Assembly: GCA_025403435.1 (NCBI GenBank)
Contig: CM046354.1
Span: 38,677,041-38,741,040 of the forward strand
From: Artocarpus heterophyllus
Lineage: Eukaryota; Streptophyta; Magnoliopsida; Rosales; Moraceae
Direction of reading: 5' to 3'
DNA: 64,000 nt
In this document: in pieces, positions 50,076-61,628 of the stretch
Layout: each line of letters starts with the position of its first letter
How positions within the stretch are numbered: position 1 is the stretch's first letter
Notes under the pieces: generated by a model
The model's database searches: none
Seen by the model: only the letters and a program-made list of their open reading frames with translations
What the model was told of the DNA's origin: nothing
Position numbers and translations under genes: made by a program

Positions 50076-51373
50076 ACACTCCCCCTCAAGCTGGTGAATA
50101 GATATCTATCCTTCCTAGCTTGTTCACCAAGGTTTGAATCCTAACTTTGGCATTGCCTTTATGAGAACATCAACTTCTTATTGAGTGGTGGGGACATAGG
50201 ACAAATAAATCACACAATCTTTAATTTTTTTGTTTGATAAAATGCCTATCAATTTTCTCATGCTTGTTTCTATCGTGATGAACAGGATTGTGTGCAATAC
50301 TTATGGCTGATTTGTTATCGCTGTATAATCTCATTGGAGTTGTTTCATGAATCTTCAAGTCTTCAAGTAACCTTTTCAACCATAAAAGTTCACACATTTC
50401 GAGAGCAATTGCTCTAAATTTAGCTTCAACACTACTACAAGCCACCATGGTTTGCTTCTTGCTTCTCCAAGTCACGAGATTTCCCCAAACCTTAGTACAG
50501 TACCTTGATGTGGAGCATTTATCTTCGCGAGAACCAGCCCAGTCTACATCTGCGAAAGCCTCTATATTCTTGTTCTCAGTCTTTCTGAACAAAAGAACCT
50601 TTCCTAGACAACTCTTCAAATACTTTAGTATATGATTAAATGTGTCTAAGTGTTGCTGGGTTGGAGCATGCATATATTGACTCACAGCACTTACTGCAAA
50701 TGCTATATCAGGTCGGGTCAAGGATAGATAGATAGGTTTTCCAACAAGTCTCTAGTAACTCTCTCTATCCACTAGTTTTTCTTTTTCTCCACAATAGTCT
50801 TCCCAATTAACTTCGAGAGGAGTAGTGGCTGGCTTGCTCCCGAGTTTTCTTGCTTCTTGTAGCAGATCTAAAGTGTATTTTCTCTAGGAAACGAAAATGC
50901 CTTTAGTGCTTCTGGCGATTTCCATTCCTAAGAAATATTTGAGACCACCAAGACCCTTGATTTCAAACTTAGAACTTAACTTCTTTTTCAAACTCTCTAT
51001 TTCCTCAGTATCATCTCTAGTTATAATAGTATCATCCACATAAATGATTAAAATAGTCTTTTTGCCTATGGGAGAATGTTTAATGAATAGAGTATGATCT
51101 GACTGACCTTGGGTGTAGCTAAGACTCTTCATTGTGAGAGTAAATTTCTTAAACCAAGCTTTAGGAGACTGTTTAAGTCCATAAAGAGATTTTTTCAACT
51201 TTTAGACTTTTCCTTTTGAATCTCCTTCAAACCCAGAGGGCATATTCATATACATCTCTTCATCTAACTCCCCATTGAGAAAAGCATTTTCAACATCCAT
51301 CTGATGTAGTTGCCAATCTAGATTTGCTGCAAGAGAAAGTAAGACTCTGATGGAATTCAGTTTTGCCACTGAT

Positions 51374-51597
51374 GCAAATGTTTCTTCATAGTCAATCCCA
51401 AACATCTGAGCATACCCCTGTGCAACAACTTGGCCTTATAGTGCTCAATGGTGCCATCTGCATGGTGCTTAACAATAAACACCATGCAAATGTTTCTTCA
51501 TAGTCAATCCCAAACATCTGAGCATACCCCTGTGTAGCCAACTTGGCCTTATAGCACTCAATGGTGCCATCTGCATGATGCTTAACAATAAACACCC
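51374..51597. repeat. 112-bp tandem duplication in element B pol
   Basis: The segment starting gcaaatgtttcttcatag at 51374 recurs from 51486 with few differences. As 112 is not a multiple of three, it shifts the RT frame. Confidence 0.92.
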
Positions 51598-53130
51598 ATT
51601 TACATCCAACTGGTCACTTTCTTTCTGGTAATGAAACCAATTCCATCATTCCATTTTTCACAAGAGCATTCATCTCTTCCATCACTGCTGTTCTCTATTT
51701 TGGATCCTATAATGCAACATCTACATTTTGTGGGATCTCAACGCTATCCACACAAGCTATAAAAGCCTGACATCTGTGAGACAATCTTCTATAAGTCAAA
51801 AACTTATGAATAGAATGCTTTGTACAAGACCTTACCTCTTTCTTGAGAGCAATGGGTATATCAAGATCATCAACCACCTTTTTAGCCTCCCTTTGTAAGT
51901 GCCATCATTTAGATTGGACTCAAGGCTTGGTTGAGGAATTTTTTCGCATCTACTATAAACGTGGATCTTTCTTGGTTGCTCAAACTAATTTGGATTGGAT
52001 CTTGTGTTTATGGCACAGATTCATCGGAGTGATAATGGGCGATGATGGGTCAGAAGAATCGAATGACAACAAAGGAAGAGAATCGGATGACAACGAAGGA
52101 AGAGTGGCTACAATTGGAAGAGAAATGGAAGGGTCCCAATGGACCTCTTCACAACTGTTCTCCCCTTGAAGAGATACATCTGGATAGAATGGTTGACTCT
52201 CAATAAAAGATACATCGTAGAACATAGAGTTTTTTTTTATGAAAGAACAATCCTTTTGTGTAGGAGAATACCCAATGAAAATGCACTTGAGAGCTTTGGA
52301 GTCAAGTTTACCACGATTTGGACTATGGTTATACACAAACATAGTGGAACCAAATACTTGAGGAATGATAGAACTGAATAAACGAACACTTGGATAGGTT
52401 CTTGAGAGTGTACTCATTGGGGTACGGTAATCAAGTATTTTTGAAGGTAGTTGATTGATGAGATAAGCCGCAGTAAGAACAACCTTACCCTAAAACACGT
52501 TAGGCACATGACTCACAAACATCATTGATTGGGCTACTGCAAGAAGGTGATGGTTTTTTCATTCTGCCACAATATTTTGCTGAGGTGTGTAGGCACAAGA
52601 ACTTTGGTGAAGAATTCCTTTATCATTTAAATATTTTGTGAAATCACTTGAAAAAAACTCTCTCCCATTGTCTGTGCAAAGAATGTGTATATTTGTCTGG
52701 AAATTATTTGTGATGAATTTGTGAAAGGTTTGAAAGACATCAAATGCTTCAAACTTTTCTTTTATTAAGTACACCCAACAGAGCTAGGTATGATCATCGA
52801 TAAAAGTAATAAACCATTTTTCCCTAAATAAATTAGACACACAGAATGGTCCCCAAATGTCACTATGAATGATATGGAAAGAACTAGATGGTTTATAAGA
52901 ATTTGGTTGAAACACAGCTCTAGTTAGTTTGGCATGAATACAATCTTCACATTGAAATGAAAAAGATCCTTATTCATAAATAGATGGGGTAACAACCTTT
53001 CTAACTACATGAAACTGGGATGACGTGGATGCTTGTACCATAACAACGCATCTAAATTAGACATGACAGACATAGAACTAACAATCAAAGAGTTTGAGCC
53101 TAAGGTCCATTAAGTACCATGTAAATAATA

Positions 53131-53686
53131 TAGGGTCTGTTTGTTTCGAGTATTATTTAGACTCAATAGACTAAAATTTAGATTTGAATATCAAGAATGC
53201 TTTGGATACGTGTTTGTTTCCCCTAAAATCTGAATTCTTTGAGTATCAAGAATCTAAGTTTTTAGAGTTCTCATTCCCCCCTAAACTTTTAATACTCGGA
53301 TACCTCTGCTATAGTAAAAACTAAAATTCTCTCTCCTATATTTGAGAAAAAAAATGATAACTTCTTCATTTGATATCCAATTGAGATGATTCTTTTTTCA
53401 TTATGTTCCTAGTGAAGAGAGGAATAAATGAAGATCCATATTACATATTTTTTAAGATCATTAACATTAAGATTTATTTAGATTTGTTAATAAATCAAAA
53501 ACTATTTTCACTACCTCTCTAAATACAAATTCTAATTTTATTCCATACACAGATTAAAACCTAAATGCACATCCAAACACCAATTCGGATAACAATTCAA
53601 ATCACTAATTCAAATCCTAATTTAAATCACACTAACTTAAATCAAATCATTAATTCAAATCCATTAACCAAATGGACAAATAGCCC
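53131..53686. mobile_element. Possible MITE inserted in element B
   Basis: About 556 bp of AT-rich sequence interrupts the gag-protease region. The left end tagggtctgtttgtttcgag and the right end aaatggacaaatagccca form an imperfect inverted pair, and gattyaaattaatgattt-like repeats line the right half. The duplication at the target is not clear. Confidence 0.45.
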
Positions 53687-55142
53687 ATTAAATTCCTTAG
53701 CCTTGCCAATCATCCTTCCTAAATTTAGATCCTGTAATTCGCAATAGGAAGGAAAAAATGTCAGTAAATAGTTTAAATCTCTCGTCAATCGGCTTACAGA
53801 GATTAAATTATACTAGAAATTAGGAACATAAAGAACTGAGTTGAGAGTGATTCCAGGGAGATTCACATCTCCTTAACCATCAGCAACTGAAACACTAGTA
53901 TTACCCCTACAGGTTTTAATTGTAGAAAATGATGAACTAGACCTAGTCATATGATTAGTAGCTCCTATGTTAATAATCCAAGGCAACTCAGGTTTCTTTC
54001 TTACCAGTAAAGCAGTTCTTGTGTTACCTCTTACAACAAAGAAAGCACTTGCAGTTGCTGTTTTTTCTAGTGGTAGTGTCTGTTGGGTCTGACCAATGAT
54101 GAACTACTTCAAAAGCTCCATCTGTTTAGTAGAAAAAAGACTCTTCTCCTTGTCCATTTCTATAGAAGATATAGCTGTGTTTGCTGCCTTCTTATGCTGA
54201 TTTTTGGACTTCCAATCAGGAGTCTTTCCATGTAGATCCCAACACTTGTCATGGGTATGATTTGGCTTGTTGTAGTGATCGCACCATAATCTCCCACGTT
54301 GTCCTTGTGATTCTCTTGTGGCCTTTGACACTAAGGCTAAATTCTGAGTATCCTCAACAGTGGTCGATTTAGTAGGGTTCATCATCATAATCTTCTGAGT
54401 CTCCATACGCCGAACCTTAGAAAAAACTTAAAGAATTGAGGGAAGGGGCATTGTGCCCAACAAACGACCCTTCACTTCATCTAGCTTAGAGTTGAGACCA
54501 AGTAGAAAATCAAATATCCTGTCTTTTTCAACATCAGCAGCATATTTAGCGGCATCTTGCTTGCAATGCTAGTTGTTGTCGTAATAGGAGTCCATTTCCT
54601 GCCAAAGTTCCACGATGTAGTTGAAATACTCGGTCACACTCTTGTTCCCTTACTTTGCATCAGAGATTTTTGAACGAATTTGAAAACATTGAGCTGTGTT
54701 TTCAAGATTTGAGTAGGTCTCCTTCACTAAATCCTAAATTTCCTTTGCATTTTTGCAAAACAGATATGTCCTTCCAGTATGGTTCTCCATTGAATTCACC
54801 AACCAAGCCATCATAATAGAATTCTCTACCTCCCACGTTGGAAACGTTGATGAATCAGATGGAGGAGGAGGGATAGTTCCATTGATGTAGCCAAATTTAC
54901 CCTTTCCTTTTAGTACCCAACTCACAGATTGAGCTCATTCACGGTAATTAGACCTGTTTAATTTATGTTGGGTAATTTGGAGGGAGTGGTGCTTGGTATT
55001 TTGTGAGGTAAGGTTGCTAGAACTTATACTTGAAATGGGAGTAATGGTAGAAGATGAAGAATCTTGAGTAGAAGAATTTGCAATGGTTGAAGAAATCAGA
55101 AGCTGCTGGTGAGAATAGCAGGAATGCCGGTGGAAGAAACAC

Positions 55143-55232
55143 AGAGGCCGTTGGTGATGAGAGTAAGGACGCCGGTTAAAGATAGATAGAGGCCACCGGT
55201 GATGAGAGCATAAACACTAGTCAAAAGAAAAA
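55143..55232. repeat. Two 45-bp imperfect repeats in the element B leader
   Basis: Units start agaggcc at 55143 and 55188, each followed by a (t/c)ggtgatgagag phrase. They lie between PBS and gag. Confidence 0.6.
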
Positions 55233-55331
55233 AAAGGTGACTGCTGTGAGGGACGGGAATGTCAATCGAAGGAAGAAAACAGGTCACCGGCAAAAAAAAA
55301 AAAAAGAGTCCTAGTGGGAGCTCTAATACCA

Positions 55332-55582
55332 TAAAATCAAGCTACTGAGATGAAAAGCTTGAATTACTTTATTGATAATGGTTGGAAGACTTATATCAAT
55401 TACAATGATCAATCAAAAATAAAGACAATATTCCTAGAGAAGGAAACACTAAACAAAATAGGAAAATAACCAAATAAAAAGAAAATCCACTAAATCAGGA
55501 AAAATAAATAAAAATAAAGAGCTGATCTATTTTTCAAATATGCTTTGGCGACAGCCTTTGACTTTCAAAACCTAATATTCCA
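55332..55582 (-). repeat. 5' LTR of element B
   Basis: It starts TGGAATATTAGG on the minus strand at 55582 and ends next to the PBS-like site at 55331. It pairs with 49822-50075. Confidence 0.85.
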
Positions 55583-55845
55583 AAACATATAAACCAGGAA
55601 GGTGACAGATCAAAGTTGTATGATTCTTATTAATAATTTAAAATGCTGTACAATCTCTAAATTTATAGGCTAGTCAGAGACAAAGAATGGGAAAAGAATA
55701 AGCATAAAATGGGAAAGAGAAAACTAAAACTTATTTTACTAGGAAAGTCAAATCTTCTATATTTTCAAAAATAGCCAGCTAGAATATCTCAGGAATATCG
55801 GTCATAACTTGGAAGGTTTGACCAATAATTCAATGCTTTACAACA
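55583..55845 (-). repeat. Remnant LTR of another copia family
   Basis: On the minus strand it begins TGTTGTAAAGCATTGAATTA at 55845, nearly the same as the left LTR start of element A (TGTTGGAAAGCATTGAATTA at 44014). It is therefore probably a solo LTR or a fragment from element A's original family. It lies between element B and a LINE. Confidence 0.55.
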
Positions 55846-57159
55846 TCATCCTTAGAAGATGGACTTTTAAATGATTAGCAAGTATTTTAGAAATAATCTT
55901 GTAAATCACGTTACATAAACTAATTGGTCGGAAGTCTGAAACTTTTTTTAGATTTTTGATTTCGAGATGAAACCAACATGTGTATCATAAGATGTCTGAC
56001 ATATTGATCTCCATTTAGGGTTCTAATACATACCTTAGTCACCTCTGCTCCTACGATGTCCGAGTTCTCTTGGTAAAAACCTACGTGGAAGCCATCGGGC
56101 CCTAGGGCTTTCCAAGCCCATATACTAAAAATAGCTAATTTCACCTCTTCTACTGAAAACGGGGCATCAGTTCCTCCCTTGTCTCATCCGAGACACACAT
56201 GTCAGTTCCCTCAACCATCTCAGCTATATGATCACATTTCGAGAAAATGATTGAAAAGATGACACTGAAGTAGTCCTCTAAAGCTTTTAACACTTCTTCT
56301 TTTGAGTATACCCAAACCCCATATGAGTTCTCTAAGCCTCTAATGGTCTTTTTATGTAGACGCTGCAAGGCCTTTGAGTTAAAAAAACAAAAACCTTGTG
56401 TTTCTACCACTGCCCTTAAGCCAATCAGACCTAGCTCATTGCTTCCAGTGGTATTCCTCCAAAGCCAAAACTATATCTAGGTTTTTTTTTTTTTTTTTTT
56501 TAAATGTCCACAACAACTTTTATGAGAGCACCAATCCGACATATTATTCAACTCTTCCAAGGACTTCTATAACGTGGCAATCTTTTTTGGAATACTGCCA
56601 TACTTCAATTCCCCCAAAGACTTTAGTATTTTGGTACACTGAGGGAGTTTGTCAATGAACATGCCATCATCACCATTTGAAATAAAACCACCCCAAGCAC
56701 GTAACATGACTGAGCAATACTCTTAAGTTGGTTAGCCACGATGTCTCAAAGGAAAAATGTTTACTGCCTCTTTCTACCTGGCCTTCTGCTGGCTCAAAAT
56801 CCAGTGTAACTTGGAGAGCACGATAATCGAAACTAAAAAAAGCCTTAGTGGAAAACACATACTCGTGGGAAAAGAGCATTCTAATATGTGTCTATCAAAA
56901 CTCTGTCTAGTCGCTCATATATATTATTTGGGAGGTCTTGCCTATTATTCCACATGAATGGCGCGCCTCAGAAACCAACATCAGGAAGCCTACAGTCATC
57001 TATAACTTTAACAAACCGGTTCATATCCCCATGAATTTTGTCATTGCCACCCATTTTTTCCGTTAGGTGGAAGATTTCATTTTGAAGTCCCCGGCTACCA
57101 TACACCAGTGTACATAGTACGAAGTCTTTGAAGAAGCTCCCAAGAGTGATGCCTTTAGG
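55846..57159 (-). mobile_element. LINE, endonuclease-to-RT part, minus strand
   Basis: Minus-strand fragments read, from right to left: WCMVAGDFKMKS (endonuclease, about 57100), HFSFETSW and WF segments (56760), a linker (LQRLHKKTIRGLENSYGVWVYSKEEV, 56360), then RT start motifs AWKALGPDGFHVGFYQ (56100). Just beyond are bases that would encode the usual LINE RPISLCN block (about 55930-55860). It ends at 55846, so the rest of RT is missing. Its upstream part lies at 59889-60296, across a solo LTR. Confidence 0.8.
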
Positions 57160-59888
57160 CTTTTTCTAGAAAACCATAATGCATAACGGAATTTTAAATT
57201 TTTTAAATAAATCATTTTTCCACAAAATAAATTAGACATGCTATGTATCATAAATTAATTAAAGATCTGCGTACCTCTAATAGATCGAAAATCGCACTTC
57301 TGATTGAACAATTTTTGTAGAATTGCTACGCAAGAGTCGCGACCGAAAGAGCCTCAACCAAGTGGTCTTCTTTGCTATTATCTTTTCCATTATCGAAATG
57401 CGGGCGGGCACACATCGTTCAACCTTCCTCTTGGTAACATCTACTTCCAACCACAACAAAAAACCAAGTGTTATTATTCTTGATGTTAAAAAATAACCCT
57501 ATGAGAGTTTCAAAGTTTCTCTCACAGAATATTTTCTCTAAATTTGTTAAGTGATCTAATTAACAATAGTAACACTATTCCTATATAAAGTGGTTGGTAG
57601 GGCACTCATTCTTATTAGTTTAGGCTTCAAAATTAAACTCTGGTAGGGCTATGTAGAAAAACCACTAGATCGTCAAGCCGGACTGGACCGGACTGGACTG
57701 ACGATGACTGAACCATTAAGAACGAACCATTTGAGGATCGTTTAAAAACAGTCCCAAACTCGACCAGGCTTTTTTTTTTAAAACGATTCAGTCTGGTTCC
57801 AAAATATTTATTCGAGGTCCGGGTCGAATCAGACCGGACCATTTGTCTATAGATAAAAAAAAATTAATATATACATATTATACTATACCTAGCAAAATCC
57901 TTATTTATCCTTTCAAAAAAAATCCTCATCTATTCCATTGATTAAACGACATAGTTTGATACCTTAGACTCACAAAACTGTAGTCCTCTTCTCAGACCTT
58001 CACTTCCCTTCAGATTCAGACCTCCTCCTTTAATTCACTTTAGATTAAATGACATAGTTTTGCTTTGGATTGTTTTTTGTTGTGTTTTATTTTTTTTGCT
58101 AGTTATTTTTATTTTTTTTCCTTTTAAAATGTTGTTTTTAGTTTTTCAGATATTTAGAATTTTGAAAGAATAAAATCTAGTAGAAAAGAATACAAACAAA
58201 TCTATTAAAAAAGGTAATAAATTGCGGTTCAAACAGGGCGAGGCTGTTCTAAAATGGTCCAGTCCAGTCTAGTCCTAATTTTTCTCAAACCGCTAAAATA
58301 GTATTTTTCCAAGAACCAGGCAATTTGGGATCGAACCGGACCGCGCATACCCCGAGACTTTGGATCAAAATCTCGCAACAAAACATATTAGCCACAAATC
58401 GCTGATGTGGCAAGCCAGTCAACCGACCTTAGTGTAGTCCGGTTGACCGAATGGTTGGGGTCGACCTAGCATTGGTCTTTCTAAGCAGTAAACGAACCAC
58501 CCCATCTAGTATCCATTCAATTTTGATCTGATTGGATAATTACCCATTTTATTTGACCTAGAAAAATATTTCAAAGAACCTTAGTGTTAATTAAATTAAT
58601 CCAATAGATAAGTTATATGATTAAAATAGTCATATACAGATAATACTATATCAAACAAAAAAAATATTCAAATAATTCAACATGTTTATCTTGAACTAAT
58701 TCACGAAATTAATTCAATCAATAAACTAACATGAATTATTAAAATCCAATCAACCAAATTTTAACCTATCTTAGAATTGACATAAGTTACTAATTTATAG
58801 GAAAAAAAAAAGGTCATATCGCTACAAGAAATAATGTGAGCTAGTAAAGGGGACTCGATAGACATGTATAGATTAAACTCCTATAATTATAAAATAACAT
58901 GTCCTCGACATGTACATTTTACAATTATCAACTCTAAAACTATTCCACTAAAATCTTAGAGTTGCATCCCGAACTATATAAAATATGAAACTCTAATAAG
59001 TCATTTGTTTATAACATATCATGATATGCCACATCCCCATAGGATATCCATAATCGGCTTGAGAATAAGTTTCGTTTACCTTTGGGATTATATTTATCTT
59101 ATATTCCATTATTTCATCATTGGAATACTTACAATTCATAACCAATACAAATGATATACCATTCAGTTATAGAAATGTATCTAAATAGTTGAGCACTCTA
59201 GCCTTCTAATTACAGGATAATGCTTATAAGAGAATATCATTAACTCTACAAAAGAGCTATGGATTTCATATATATGAATAATAGGTTTACGTTATTCCAA
59301 AGTCATGTCTCCAACATACCAATATGCGTACCTTTAATTAATTCAGGATGTTACTTTTTGGTACATCAAAATACACAAGTCAAGAATATGGACCCATTTA
59401 TCCATTTCAGGATTAAGATATAACATATATGACTATCTAAAGTGAATTGATTTATTCAAACAGAATTATTAACTAAATCAATTCATCTTTAGTCTCTATC
59501 CAATACATCATCACCAATGATAATATAGTAATGTCTCTACTCGGAGAATCCCACTCGATGACCAAGACAAGTCATCTCCCATTAGGAATGTAGACAACAT
59601 AATAGTCTTAACATGAATAAAGCACCTAACTTGATTCCCTCAATTAGGGATCTTTGATATTTATACTATCACGTTAAGATTTTTGTCTTTCGTACAATAT
59701 ATCCATCATATGCACAATCTAAAATGTTTAGAATGACAATCTTAGACTTTTCTTTGCTTATCATACATTCAATATGAATGAATGTAAAGAGGATATATTT
59801 TATATATGACATAAATAATAAATTTTATATTAATCAAATGTCTCAAAGGTAGTAATACTTTTTAATTCTTAGGGCACTAAGTCTAACA
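57160..59888 (-). repeat. Diverged solo LTR of the 2-kb copia family, inside the LINE
   Basis: The right end CTAAGTCTAACA (59888) and many internal phrases (gagcctcaaccaagtggtcttctttgc near 57345, cataatcggcttgagaataag near 59050) align with the family LTR in reverse. Without the 712-bp hAT-like insertion and its duplication it measures about 2.0 kb, the family size. The left terminus is altered (tttttctagaaaacc) and no target duplication was found, so it is probably the oldest copy in the window. Confidence 0.8.
57644..58355. mobile_element. Non-autonomous hAT-like insertion inside the solo LTR
   Basis: The ends TAGGGCTATGTA and CGCATACCCCGA (reverse complement TCGGGGTATGCG) agree at 8 of 12 positions. 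Flanks aactctgg (57636-57643) and gactttgg (58356-58363) agree at 6 of 8, an old 8-bp duplication as hAT elements make. The subterminal regions are rich in GGACCGGACTGG and CGGACCGCGC-like motifs, typical of non-autonomous hAT elements. No transposase is present. Confidence 0.7.
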
Positions 59889-60296
59889 CATAAAAATTGC
59901 TAAATCGCCAAGTTTGCCCCTCCGAAGAAGAAACAAAAGAATCAATATGGAACTGAGAGAAACTCTTAATGTCGATACGCCAATCCTTGCTCCATAATAA
60001 AATAAGACCCCCCACTTCTCCCATACAGTCTACATGAAAACTACCATAAAATCTCAGTGCATGTTTAATACCCTTCGCTTCTCGACCCCATAATTTTGTT
60101 TCAAAAATAAAAAAACAGGACTTGGGGAAAATCTCCGAGTTAGTTTCCGGGGTTTGTCGAACACGAACAAGTTACCCAAACCGCATGCGTTCCACACTAA
60201 GAGATTCATGGCTCTCGACAGGGTTGTTGGAAAACTCTGTCGCTCCCAAAGTATTTGAATGATCCCCCCGAACAATCCGTTTCTTCTCACTTTCAA
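59889..60296 (-). mobile_element. LINE 5' endonuclease part, minus strand
   Basis: The minus strand encodes MNLLVWNACGLGNLFVF (about 60213), the typical start of a plant LINE apurinic-type endonuclease (WN..GLG), and ends with EGQTWRFSNFYV near 59900, which matches the TWRFTGFYG-type motif. It then runs into the solo LTR and continues at 57159 with the part leading to AGDF. Confidence 0.78.
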
Positions 60297-60917
60297 GTTC
60301 TTAGACTCATACTGGTCCTAAAGCTAGAGCCTTCTTTAGATGGACCCCTTTTGTGTTTAATAAAAGACTTCTTATCTTTAGTCATGATAGTTAGGCGTGC
60401 ACTCACCTCTGTAGCCGAGAACTAAAAATCACCCGACTGAAACTCACGAAATCGTTTTTTTCATTCCATCTCGCATGACCACTTCTTTTGCATGGAGCTA
60501 TGTGAGTTCTAACCCACGTGCTTGTTTGGGACATAACATCACCTCGTGTGACTTTTTTAAAAAATCACCTGCTATAGCCTTAGTTGAGAGAAAAGTCTTA
60601 TCATGTGCCATATCTATATGGGAGAGTAGACTTCACACGTGCTACCTCCATGGGTAAGAGAAGAGTCCCATAAACAAATAAATTACACAAATCAATTAGA
60701 CCTAGTTAGGAAGCCATTTTCTTCTCCGTATTCTGACACACATGGACACAAACAAATTGAAAAATTAGTTCTAAGTCATCACTTCCCTTTCTATATAATG
60801 TAAAACACTACGCAATTCAGATTCTATGTGTTAGCAACATAGAAGCCTATCAAGACCTGAGATAACCCTACAGTAAACAAACTCTTAAATATATATATCT
60901 ATATATATATATATATA
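60297..60917. other. Sequence upstream of the LINE, nothing firm
   Basis: No ORF that I recognise; possibly the LINE 5' region. It ends in an (AT)n microsatellite at 60888-60918. Confidence 0.4.
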
Positions 60918-61628
60918 TGTTAAAGATATGGGATATTATTTTTATTTTTTATTTTTGCTCTAAATAGAGAGACATGCTAACCTTGTGTATGGGCTATATT
61001 AGAATTGCAAAAGGTGTTTTAGTCCTTTTTCGCTTTAGGAAGCTGGTTATTTTGTTTTGTCGTTTTTTTTATTTTTTGTTGAGAGAAGTTTAGCTGAGCT
61101 ACGACGTGTAGTGTGTGAGCTATTGTGCTCATCTTTCCCTTTCGTGTAAGACATATATATAACACTATTTGTAATAGCTATTCGATAATGAGAAATGAAA
61201 ACAGATCACAGTTTTCTTTATCTTTTGTAATATGGTTTCAAAGGAAATTTTCCTTCTCGCTTCTCTGATTTTTGTTTTTCCTCATTGTTCTGTCTCTTGA
61301 TGGCTCGTGGCGGTGGTACTAGCGATTCCTCTGCCATGGAGGATTCGTCTAGTCCTTTCTTTCTTCACAATGGAGATCATCCTGGTCACTCTTTTGTCTA
61401 ACACCCATTGATTGGGTTGATTGGGTCTAATTACAATACCTGGAGCCAAGCCATGATGATGGCGCTCACAGCCAAAAACAAGCTCTCTTTTGTTGATGGT
61501 AGCCTTCCACGACCCAGATCTGATAATCTTCTCTTTGGAGCATTGATTCGCTGCAATAGTATGGTCATTTCGTGGATTCTCAATGTTGTGAACCTGAGAT
61601 CGCCGATAGTCTACTCAACATCGACAAT
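60918..61628 (+). mobile_element. Truncated copia 5' end (LTR, PBS, gag start)
   Basis: An LTR-like stretch (60918-61230) starts TGTTAAAGATATGGGATA, has a TATATATAA box near 61152 and is followed by TATGGTTTCAAAGG, a decayed PBS. A gag start follows. The element stops at 61628, where a CACTA element begins, and its remainder is not visible in the window. Confidence 0.7.
61299..61628 (+). pseudogene. Copia gag N-terminal fragment
   Basis: The ATG at 61299 gives MARGGGTSDSSAMEDSS and then, after an in-frame TAA, LIGSNYNTWSQAMMMALTAK and SMVISWILN, a retrotran_gag_3-type N-terminus. A frameshift near 61590 moves the frame to PEIADSLLNID. The CACTA insertion ends the reading. Confidence 0.75.

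Larger units (their letters stand above)
50221..54970 (-). pseudogene. Degenerate copia gag-pol (element B)
   Basis: The gag reads LNRSNYRE*AQSVSWVLKGKG, where a stop replaces the Trp usual in this gag family (retrotran_gag_3 type), then IPPPPSDSSTFPTWEVENSI. The zinc knuckle is CDHYNKPNHTHDKC, with the second Cys changed to Tyr. The integrase has CTDNGREFFSSDF and TPQQN (52774-52559) and a late segment at 52417-51980. RT includes WQLHQMDVENAFLNGELDEEMYM (51405-51202) and IIYVDDTIITRDD (about 51050), so the catalytic YVDD survives. RNase H (50721-50221) has ADVDWAGSRED and YSDNKSAISIAHNPVHHDRNKH. A 112-bp tandem duplication lies at 51374-51597 and a probable MITE at 53131-53686. Confidence 0.88.
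49822..55582 (-). mobile_element. Minus-strand Ty1/copia element B with 250-bp LTRs
   Basis: The 5' LTR is 55332-55582, the PBS-like site TGGTATTAGAGCTC is at 55331-55318, gag lies at about 54980-54100, then protease, integrase, RT and RNase H to 50221, the purine tract TTGAGGGGGAGTGT at 50094-50076 and the 3' LTR at 50075-49822. By eye the LTRs are roughly 85-90 percent alike, so the insertion is old. Its 3' LTR directly adjoins element A's PBS-like site, so the two elements share this LTR. Confidence 0.85.
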
